A program made the translations under genes and the position numbers. From assembly GCA_964590995.1 (NCBI GenBank), contig CAZPYY010000047.1, positions 1-7,973 on the forward strand: a DNA stretch of 7,973 nt. The letters are read 5' to 3'. This stretch comes from Susulua sp964590995 (GTDB lineage Bacteria; Omnitrophota; Gorgyraeia; Duberdicusellales; 4484-171). Below are positions 1 through 4,709 of the stretch, piece by piece; position 1 is the stretch's first letter; every line of letters starts with the position of its first letter. The notes under the pieces were generated by a model, which saw only the letters and a program-made list of their open reading frames with translations, made no database searches and was not told where the DNA came from.

Positions 1-513
1 ACTCTTGTCATACCCTGCATTATTACCGGTGCCAGGGTCCAAAATAATACCGGTTGGCCAATCTATTTTAAGTTGTCGGTAAGTATTCGCTGTCCAAGCT
101 CCAGGAGTTCTGTAAATTCCATAACCATTCGCAGTATGCCAATAAAGTCCTGCCTGCGAATCAGTCGCCACACTGCCCGACTGAAGTAAAGAAATTTGTC
201 CTCCTCCTTCGACATGAAGTTTCCTAGCTGGCCCCGCCGTCCCGATGCCGACGTTGCCTTCCACGATTAGATTAGTATTAGCATCAATATCCGGAAATGA
301 ACAAGGGCCACCGGGCCAGCAGTGCTGGGAAGAGTCATAGTAGGTATCTCCTATGGCCATTTTCTTTGACCGGAGTTCATTGTAAACCCCAAAAGGCGCA
401 GGGTAATAGGTGGTTATAGTAATATCTTCAGGTAGAGCAAAGGTTAGAAACAGAAAGGTCAAAGCCAAAGTTGAAGATAAAACAACAGAAATCTTATGAA
501 ATCCTTTTTTCAT
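1..513 (-). CDS. Secreted protein with phage-tail-fibre-like repeat, partial (C-terminus off left edge)
   Basis: The minus-strand frame is open from ATG (513-511) to the window edge, giving 171 codons with no stop. AAGGAGGT lies about 5 bases upstream of the ATG, which fixes the start. Residues 1-7 (MKKGFHK) are basic and residues 8-25 are hydrophobic, followed by ALPED: a Sec signal peptide or N-terminal anchor, with cleavage plausible near A26. Residues 31-47 read ITITTYYPAPFGVYNEL, followed by RSKKMAIGD. Residues 86-101 read GNVGIGTAGPARKLHV, the short repeat seen before trimeric phage tail-fibre and S74-peptidase-type structures. The rest is rich in Gly, Tyr, Trp, Thr and Asn, as in extracellular beta structures, and has two Cys (C65, C71). 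I recall the TTYYP-plus-VGIGT arrangement from many uncharacterised Omnitrophota surface proteins. An export role is well supported; the specific function (adhesin, fibre or appendage) is unknown. Confidence 0.85.
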   Translation of the reverse strand, partial: MKKGFHKISVVLSSTLALTFLFLTFALPEDITITTYYPAPFGVYNELRSKKMAIGDTYYDSSQHCWPGGPCSFPDIDANTNLIVEGNVGIGTAGPARKLHVEGGGQISLLQSGSVATDSQAGLYWHTANGYGIYRTPGAWTANTYRQLKIDWPTGIILDPGTGNNAGYDKS

Positions 514-539
514 CCCATACCTCCTTGGTTTTAGTATTT

Positions 540-574
540 TAATCACTGTAATCATCTTCTAATCACTGCAATCA
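540..574 (-). repeat. Tandem direct repeat, about 15 bp with 20-bp period
   Basis: TAATCACTGTAATCA at 540-554 recurs as TAATCACTGCAATCA at 560-574, 14 of 15 bases identical and spaced 20 bp, about two helix turns. It sits between the secreted-protein start codon and the hairpin at 575-601, so it would lie in that gene's 5' leader. Two same-phase copies could be a repeated binding site; no regulator is identified. Confidence 0.7.
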
Positions 575-601
575 GGAACTGTTGCATTTTGCAACAGTTC
601 C
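575..601. repeat. Perfect 12-bp hairpin / operator-like palindrome
   Basis: GGAACTGTTGCA (575-586) pairs perfectly with TGCAACAGTTCC (590-601) around a 3-base TTT loop. Neither strand has a T-tract after the stem, so it is not a usual intrinsic terminator. On the minus strand it directly abuts a TATAAT box (602-607) and covers the expected transcription start near 595, the usual place for a repressor operator. A role as an RNA hairpin is less likely because the predicted transcript would start inside it. Confidence 0.75.
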
Positions 602-629
602 ATTATATATAGGTTTTTAAGGTTTTAAA
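602..629 (-). promoter_or_regulatory. Predicted promoter of the secreted-protein gene
   Basis: Read on the minus strand, 607-602 is a perfect TATAAT -10 box and 629-624 is TTTAAA, a 4/6 match to the -35 consensus, with a 16-base spacer. The predicted start is near 595, giving a leader of about 80 bases that carries the rest of the palindrome and both direct repeats before the AAGGAGGT site. Confidence 0.45.
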
Positions 630-674
630 AGGGGTTTTTTAATTAGTAACGTAAAATAAAGTGTGTAAGTTAGA

Positions 675-722
675 CACCTACGCGGTGTAGGTATAAGAAT
701 TACTCTGACCACCGCGTAGGTG
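675..722. repeat. 13-bp GC-rich perfect inverted repeat
   Basis: CACCTACGCGGTG (675-687) and CACCGCGTAGGTG (710-722) are exact reverse complements separated by 22 AT-rich bases. The left arm can also form a local stem, ACCTAC (676-681) with GTAGGT (687-692), so two exclusive folds are possible. No T-tract follows, so a normal terminator is unlikely. The arms are much more GC-rich than the surroundings. A dimeric regulator site, a REP-like repeat or a mobile-element scar are all possible; the repeat itself is certain, its role is not. Confidence 0.8.
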
Positions 723-735
723 GGAAGATAGGCAT

Positions 736-763
736 TTGACAGATTAATAAAAAAGGGTGTAAC
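736..763 (+). promoter_or_regulatory. Predicted promoter of the aldolase-like gene
   Basis: A perfect TTGACA -35 box (736-741) is followed after 16 bases by TGTAAC (758-763), a 4/6 match to the -10 box. The predicted start is near 770, giving a leader of about 100 bases before the ATG at 874. The inverted repeat at 675-722 lies just upstream, where an activator or repressor could bind. Confidence 0.4.
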
Positions 764-816
764 TGAGTACAACGTCTGTATACCCAAGCAGAGCGTCTGC
801 TATATCCAATTGTGGA
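755..816 (+). promoter_or_regulatory. Possible structured 5' leader with three small stems
   Basis: Three candidate stems occur in succession: GGGTGTA (755-761) with TATACCC (779-785), including one G-U pair; GCAGA (788-792) with TCTGC (796-800); and TCCA (805-808) with TGGA (813-816). The first overlaps the proposed promoter and could form only if transcription starts further upstream. I recognise no known riboswitch core, so this is weak evidence of a structured leader. Confidence 0.2.
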
Positions 817-873
817 CAAAGGCGAAGATTTGTGATATCTTTAAGCTGTATATTTATTAAAAAAGGAGGATGA

Positions 874-1824
874 ATGTTTAGAGAAAAAATTAAAGTATTT
901 GACTGCACTATTCGCGACGGAGGCCTTATCAATAAGCACGATTTTGACCATCGGTTTGTCCGGGAAGTCTATAAGGCCCTTTCAGCGGCCGGTGTAGATT
1001 ATATGGAGATCGGCTATAAGAACTCTAAAAATTTGTTTTCGACCTCTGAATATGGGGCTTGGAAGTTCTGCGATGATGAAGATATCCGCAAAGTAATTAA
1101 TGGAGTAAAGTCCAAGACTAAAATTTCGGTTATGGTTGATGTCGGCCGGGTAGAATTAGAGGATGTAAAACCGGCAGGTGAAAGTCCGGTAGATATGATT
1201 CGAGTCGCCTCTTACGTTAAAGAAATTGATAAGGCAATATATATGGTTAATCACTTTGCTGATAAAGGATATGAGACAACTATCAATATTATGGCTATTT
1301 CCCGCGATCAGGGTAGAGAGCTAGAGGAAGCTTTGCATCAAATCGAGAAGGAAAGCAAAGTTAACGTGCTTTACATTGTTGATAGCTTTGGCGCTCTCTA
1401 TCAGGAGCCGGTCGAACACTTAGTAAAGCTATTTAAGAGTATTGTTAAGCGGGCTGATATAGGATTTCATGGGCATAATCATCAACAGCTCGCTTTTAGT
1501 AATACCATTGAGGCAATCATTCACGATGCAAATTATCTTGATGGTACGGTCTATGGAATTGGCCGGGCTGCCGGGAATTGCCCTTTAGAGTTACTGGTTG
1601 GGTTTTTGAAGAACCCTAAATTTGATCTCCGGCCGATATTAGATTTGATATCCAGGGAGTTTATTCCGCTAAGAGGAAAAATCGAGTGGGGTTATATTAT
1701 TCCTTATGCAATAGCCGGGATGATGAATGAACACCCCCGGGCTGCCATGGCTCTGCGCAATAGTGACAAAAAGGAAGATTACCGCACCTTTTATGAGAGC
1801 TTGATTAATACTGGCCTGGATTAG
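874..1824 (+). CDS. DRE-TIM metallolyase, 4-hydroxy-2-oxovalerate-aldolase-like catalytic domain protein
   Basis: A cytosolic TIM-barrel enzyme of 316 residues in the HMGL-like family. AAGGAGG (863-869) lies 4 bases before the ATG. Visible motifs are FDCTIRDGG (9-17, with R14 and D15), VDSFGA (169-174), HGHNH (199-203, metal-ligand pair H199 and H201) and GIGRAAGNCPLEL (228-240). In the family, D15 plus the two histidines bind a divalent metal, and the Arg stabilises an enolate during aldol cleavage or condensation of a 2-oxo acid. Compared with Pseudomonas DmpG, the catalytic His after RDGS is Leu here (L18), and the C-terminus is shorter than the roughly 345-residue enzyme, whose C-terminal part binds the partner dehydrogenase. 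No acylating acetaldehyde dehydrogenase is adjacent. The substrate is therefore unknown, and a role in sugar-acid or surface-polysaccharide precursor synthesis would be a guess. The family call is firm; the exact reaction is not. Confidence 0.88.
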   Translation: MFREKIKVFDCTIRDGGLINKHDFDHRFVREVYKALSAAGVDYMEIGYKNSKNLFSTSEYGAWKFCDDEDIRKVINGVKSKTKISVMVDVGRVELEDVKPAGESPVDMIRVASYVKEIDKAIYMVNHFADKGYETTINIMAISRDQGRELEEALHQIEKESKVNVLYIVDSFGALYQEPVEHLVKLFKSIVKRADIGFHGHNHQQLAFSNTIEAIIHDANYLDGTVYGIGRAAGNCPLELLVGFLKNPKFDLRPILDLISREFIPLRGKIEWGYIIPYAIAGMMNEHPRAAMALRNSDKKEDYRTFYESLINTGLD

Positions 1825-1837
1825 AGAAAAACAAGGA

Positions 1838-1843
1838 TATAAT
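1838..1843 (+). promoter_or_regulatory. Possible -10 box before the metallophosphoesterase gene
   Basis: A perfect TATAAT sits in the 55-base gap after the aldolase stop. No good -35 box or TG extension precedes it. If active, transcription would start near 1850 with a leader of about 30 bases. It would uncouple the phosphoesterase from the aldolase gene. Confidence 0.3.
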
Positions 1844-1879
1844 TAAATTCAAAGAACTCCCCCTTGCCTTCTGAAAACA

Positions 1880-2683
1880 ATGAGAGTATTTATAAGTGAT
1901 TTACACTTAGGGGATGGCTCAAGAACTGATGACTTCTCCCGCGATGAACATTTTTTGGAATTCTTAGAATTCGTAAAAACCGAAGCTAACGAGCTAATAA
2001 TTTTGGGAGATTTTCTTGAACTTTGGCAGGCTGATTTAGACCGGGTCGTATTTAGGCATAGCCAAGTTATAAATAAATTACTTTCCTTAAGGGATAAGGT
2101 AAAGATAACTTACGTAATCGGAAATCACGACTATCTTCCCTTTATCAAATTCGCAAATTCCAGTTTAGGTATAGCCACAGAGTATCGCGATTCTAAAAGT
2201 GGAATTGTAGCTGAACATGGCCATCGCTATGATGCCTTTAACCGTTACAAGAATCCCTTAAAATCAATTAAATTTCCGCCCGGTAAGTACTTTACTAAAG
2301 TTGTAGCTAGCCTTGAGCGATTGGTTCATCCTGATGTTGATGTTTGGGTAAGAAGAGCCTTAGGTGGATTAGATGAATTTTTGCAGGAGGCTATAGCCGT
2401 GCGTAATAAAGTTACGCCAACAACAGAAGAGTATATTAAAAGAGGCGGACATTTTATTGAGTTTGAAAAGGCAGTAGCGAGCCATATTAAAGAGGGAGCA
2501 AGAATCGTTATTTTCGGCCATACTCATAAGGCCCAGCTTCAGAACTTTAATAAAAGGATATATGCAAACTGCGGAACCTGGGTTGACGGTGATCTACCGA
2601 CTTATATAGCGCACCAGGGAAAATCTATTGAGCTTAGAGAGGGCCTTACTCATAAAGTAATAAAGAAGATTAGATTAAATTAA
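1880..2683 (+). CDS. Calcineurin-type metallophosphoesterase (LpxH/COG2908-like)
   Basis: 267 residues with the full two-metal phosphoesterase motif set: SDLHLG (6-11; D7, H9), LGDFLELW (42-49; D44), GNHD (81-84; N82, H83), EHGHRYDAF (112-120; H113, H115) and FGHTHKAQL (212-220; H214, H216). The GDFLELW and HGHxxD wording resembles UDP-2,3-diacylglucosamine pyrophosphatase relatives. E. coli LpxH has about 240 residues and HGD rather than HGH, so this is probably a paralogous family with unknown phosphoester substrate. About 100 residues (115-212), largely helical in appearance, separate the last two motifs and could form a substrate cap. The N-terminus begins directly with the first beta strand, supporting the start, yet no Shine-Dalgarno sequence lies before it. 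An in-frame stop at 1844-1846 rules out a much longer form. There is no signal peptide, so it is cytosolic or peripheral at the membrane. Confidence 0.88.
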   Translation: MRVFISDLHLGDGSRTDDFSRDEHFLEFLEFVKTEANELIILGDFLELWQADLDRVVFRHSQVINKLLSLRDKVKITYVIGNHDYLPFIKFANSSLGIATEYRDSKSGIVAEHGHRYDAFNRYKNPLKSIKFPPGKYFTKVVASLERLVHPDVDVWVRRALGGLDEFLQEAIAVRNKVTPTTEEYIKRGGHFIEFEKAVASHIKEGARIVIFGHTHKAQLQNFNKRIYANCGTWVDGDLPTYIAHQGKSIELREGLTHKVIKKIRLN

Positions 2684-2702
2684 GATTAATAATTGGTTAG
2701 GT

Positions 2703-2731
2703 ATTACAATTTTCTATTTTTTTGGTATAAT
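2703..2731 (+). promoter_or_regulatory. Predicted extended -10 promoter of the cyclophilin operon
   Basis: ATTACA (2703-2708, 4/6 to the -35 consensus) is followed after 17 bases by a perfect TATAAT (2726-2731) with the extended -10 bases TGG immediately before it. The start should be near 2738, about 20 bases before the cyclophilin ATG, leaving room for the GGGAGG site at 2744-2749. This is the strongest promoter in the window. Confidence 0.65.
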
Positions 2732-2757
2732 ATCATTTTTAAAGGGAGGCAAGAGCA

Positions 2758-3309
2758 ATGAAGTTAGCTAAGAGGTTTTTCATTTTACTAGTAGCCAGTA
2801 TGTTTATTGGTAGTATTTACGGAGAGGGAGCGGATATGGATGAAAAAATAGTAGTTTTAGAGACTAACCAGGGTGCAATAGAGATTAAGTTAATGCCTGA
2901 TGTAGCTCCAAAGGCTTGCGAGAACTTTATTGGACTGGTCCAAAAGGGTTATTATGAGGGGATAATATTCCATAGAGTAATAAAGAATTTTATGATTCAG
3001 GGAGGAGACCCTACCGGAACCGGAACTGGAGGCAGCTCACTTTGGGGAGCACCTTTTAAGGATGAGGTTATTAGTTCAGTAAGGTTTGATAAACCAGGCA
3101 TTTTGGCTATGGCAAATTCCGGTCCGAATACTAATGGAAGCCAGTTTTTTATCACGACTGTATCTACCCCTTGGCTTAATATGCGCCATACTATTTTTGG
3201 TGAAGTTGTCTCAGGCTATGATGCGGTTAAGAAGATAGAGAATGCACCTACTGGCGCACAGGATAAACCAATTGAAGAGCAGAAGATTATAAAAGCTTAT
3301 TTGAAATAA
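2758..3309 (+). CDS. Cyclophilin-type peptidyl-prolyl cis-trans isomerase with signal peptide
   Basis: 183 residues, catalysing cis-trans isomerisation of Xaa-Pro bonds. The cyclophilin active site is complete: FHRVIKNFMIQGGD (71-84) supplies the equivalents of human CypA R55, F60, M61 and Q63 (R73, F78, M79, Q81). NGSQFFITT (126-134) gives the hydrophobic-pocket Phe (F130), and TPWLNMRHTIFGEV (137-150) gives W139 and H144. Residues 1-6 are basic and 7-20 hydrophobic, with small residues following (SIYG, EGA): a Sec signal peptide, cleavage site uncertain, so the enzyme should fold exported proteins in the periplasm. GGGAGG at 2744-2749 lies 8 bases before the first ATG. A second in-frame ATG (M27, at 2836) has GGGAG 5 bases upstream and would give a leaderless cytosolic form. 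The next gene begins 14 bases after the stop, so the two are probably co-transcribed. Confidence 0.95.
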   Translation: MKLAKRFFILLVASMFIGSIYGEGADMDEKIVVLETNQGAIEIKLMPDVAPKACENFIGLVQKGYYEGIIFHRVIKNFMIQGGDPTGTGTGGSSLWGAPFKDEVISSVRFDKPGILAMANSGPNTNGSQFFITTVSTPWLNMRHTIFGEVVSGYDAVKKIENAPTGAQDKPIEEQKIIKAYLK

Positions 3310-3323
3310 AGAGGAGTTAAGAG

Positions 3324-4052
3324 ATGATGCGTTCAGGTAATCCGGCTCTTAGGGCCGATACATTTACAAAGGTAAGAGCTACCTCTTCGGTTAATGCGAT
3401 GAGTATCCAGGGTACAGTTAATAAGACCTTTATCTTATTATTCCTTACTGTACTCAGTGCTTCTTGGGTTTGGGACAAGCCTATTTACTTCTTGCCTTAC
3501 CTGTGGCCAGCCCTAATAGCCGGAATGGTTATTGCTTTTGTAACGATTTTTAAAAAAGTTTGGTCTCCGGTTACCGCTCCTATCTATGCTCTTGTTGAAG
3601 GGGTGGTCTTGGGTGTGATTTCAGCATTAATGGAGCGTTCATATCCGGGTATTGTAATTCAGGCTGTAGGATTAACCTTCAGTATCTTATTTTGTTTGCT
3701 TATTGCTTATAAGTCGAGGATTATCAAAGTAACCGATAATATTCGCTTGGGTGTAGTGGCAGCAACCGGAGGCATTGCTTTGCTTTATATTGTTAGTATG
3801 GTTATGGGAGTTTTTGGAGCCAGAATACCTTTTATCCATGAAAGTGGGCCAATCGGTATTGGCTTTAGCCTCTTTGTAATCGTTATAGCCTCTTTGAATT
3901 TAGTCCTTGATTTTGATTTTATTGAAAGGGGCGCTGAGTATGGAGCCCCCAAGTATATGGAGTGGTATGGAGCATTTGGCCTTATAGTGACCCTTATCTG
4001 GCTTTATTTGGAAATCTTGCGGCTTCTAGTCAAGTTACAGAGTAGAAGATAG
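3324..4052 (+). CDS. Bax inhibitor-1/YccA family membrane protein (COG4760-like)
   Basis: 242 residues with about seven membrane segments (roughly 34-49, 56-76, 83-103, 110-129, 140-163, 177-195 and 215-236) after a soluble N-terminal tail. The MRSGNPAL start and the LNLVLDFDFIERGAEYGAPK segment (191-210) before YMEWYGAFGLIVTL are typical of the bacterial YccA/BI-1 subgroup. BI-1 relatives such as Bacillus YetJ are pH-sensitive calcium-leak channels, and YccA of E. coli modulates FtsH. The acidic pair D196/D198 at the end of helix 6 could correspond to part of the YetJ di-aspartyl sensor. The helix 7 aspartate appears to be absent, so conduction by the same gate is uncertain. GAGGAG (3311-3316) is 7 bases before the first of two adjacent ATGs; the second (3327) gives the usual MRSGNPAL terminus and cannot be excluded. 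Confidence 0.9.
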   Translation: MMRSGNPALRADTFTKVRATSSVNAMSIQGTVNKTFILLFLTVLSASWVWDKPIYFLPYLWPALIAGMVIAFVTIFKKVWSPVTAPIYALVEGVVLGVISALMERSYPGIVIQAVGLTFSILFCLLIAYKSRIIKVTDNIRLGVVAATGGIALLYIVSMVMGVFGARIPFIHESGPIGIGFSLFVIVIASLNLVLDFDFIERGAEYGAPKYMEWYGAFGLIVTLIWLYLEILRLLVKLQSRR

Positions 4053-4089
4053 AACTTTTGCCAGAACAAGAAGAAAAAAAAGGAGGAGA

Positions 4090-4638
4090 ATGAATCGATT
4101 AATGATATTTATTGATGCTGAATATGTAGTATCTAAAATGCGAGACTTATTCGGCAAGAAGAAAGCTATTCGGCGTACTGATATTAATTGGAAGAATATA
4201 ATTCAATGGATAACCGGGAAGAGGCAGTTAATCCGTGCCCATTACTACTCTTCACGGTTGAGTCAGGAAGAGAACTCTCAGACTTTTCAAGAACAACAGG
4301 AATATCTAAAGCGTCTCAAATTAAATATTCCCTATTTTGATATTAAATTAGGGAGGTTGGTTAAAGTCCAGGGTGGATGGGTTCAAAAGGGTATAGATGT
4401 TAAAATTGCTTTAGATATGTTTTCAAATGCGGTTAAAAATCATTATGATACTGTTGCTCTGGTTTCCGGAGACTCAGACTTTGCTGAGGTTATCGGCGAG
4501 ATTAAAGAGCGCTACGGAAAACACGTTGAGCTCTATACTTTTGATAAGTCAATCCATGAAGCCCTGCGGCTTGCGCCTGATAAACATATAGTGGTTAGTG
4601 GCCAAACCGGACGCAAATACGGTTTTTGGTTTGATTAA
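4090..4638 (+). CDS. NYN domain (LabA/DUF88-like) PIN-fold putative ribonuclease
   Basis: 182 residues spanning a single NYN domain. Signature acidic residues are present: MIFIDAEY (5-12; D9), QKGIDVKIALDM (99-110; D103, D109) and LVSGDSDFAEVI (124-135; D128, D130). In the family these cluster to bind Mg2+ or Mn2+ for RNA cleavage, and the Lys-Gly-Xaa-Asp element is characteristic. The usual Asn after the first Asp (FIDxxN) is replaced in DAEY. There is no membrane segment or fused RNA-binding domain, so it is a minimal soluble nuclease. AGGAGG (4081-4086) lies only 3 bases before ATG 4090; Met5 (4102) is an alternative start but is 15 bases away. It lies 37 bases after the BI-1 gene and 71 before fusA, so it could belong to the cyclophilin transcript. 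Cellular targets are unknown; ribosome or mRNA turnover is possible given the neighbour. Confidence 0.87.
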   Translation: MNRLMIFIDAEYVVSKMRDLFGKKKAIRRTDINWKNIIQWITGKRQLIRAHYYSSRLSQEENSQTFQEQQEYLKRLKLNIPYFDIKLGRLVKVQGGWVQKGIDVKIALDMFSNAVKNHYDTVALVSGDSDFAEVIGEIKERYGKHVELYTFDKSIHEALRLAPDKHIVVSGQTGRKYGFWFD

Positions 4639-4660
4639 TCCAGCCATTTTTACCTCGTGC

Positions 4661-4690
4661 TTAAAATAGCCAAGAAAGCATTAGTATAAA
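4661..4690 (+). promoter_or_regulatory. Weak promoter candidate before fusA
   Basis: TTAAAA (4661-4666) and TATAAA (4685-4690) are separated by 18 bases. The start would fall near 4697, leaving only about 13 bases before the ATG, just enough for AGGAG at 4700-4704. AT-richness makes a chance match likely. The alternative is read-through from the promoter at 2703-2731. Confidence 0.2.
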
Positions 4691-4709
4691 ATATAGATTA
4701 GGAGCGAAT

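Larger units (their letters stand above)
514..873. other. Divergent intergenic control region, no gene seen
   Basis: These 360 bases separate the minus-strand secreted-protein gene from the plus-strand aldolase gene. Neither strand has a credible coding frame with a ribosome binding site. The region holds a promoter for each direction, one perfect hairpin, one tandem direct repeat, one long GC-rich inverted repeat in AT-rich surroundings, and several small stems in the plus-strand leader; each is listed separately. Positions 611-640 are AT-rich with several GGTTTT runs, and I assign no function to them. Confidence 0.8.

Noticed and set aside
575..601. The perfect hairpin as an intrinsic transcription terminator
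   Set aside because: No run of T follows the stem on either strand, and it lies at a predicted promoter rather than after a gene.
661..722. A terminal inverted repeat of an insertion sequence (GTGTGTAAGTTAGACACC next to the GC-rich repeat)
   Set aside because: There is no transposase, no matching opposite end and no target duplication in the window. The resemblance is too loose to annotate as a mobile element.
755..816. A named riboswitch in the aldolase leader
   Set aside because: The stems are short and match no conserved core that I know; the first stem overlaps the predicted promoter.
744..932. Small minus-strand reading frame overlapping the aldolase start
   Set aside because: It runs antisense into a well-supported gene, has no clear ribosome binding site and no recognisable domain.
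1880..2683. Assigning the symbol lpxH to the metallophosphoesterase
   Set aside because: Length, the HGH motif and the long insert differ from proven LpxH, and no other lipid A genes are adjacent.
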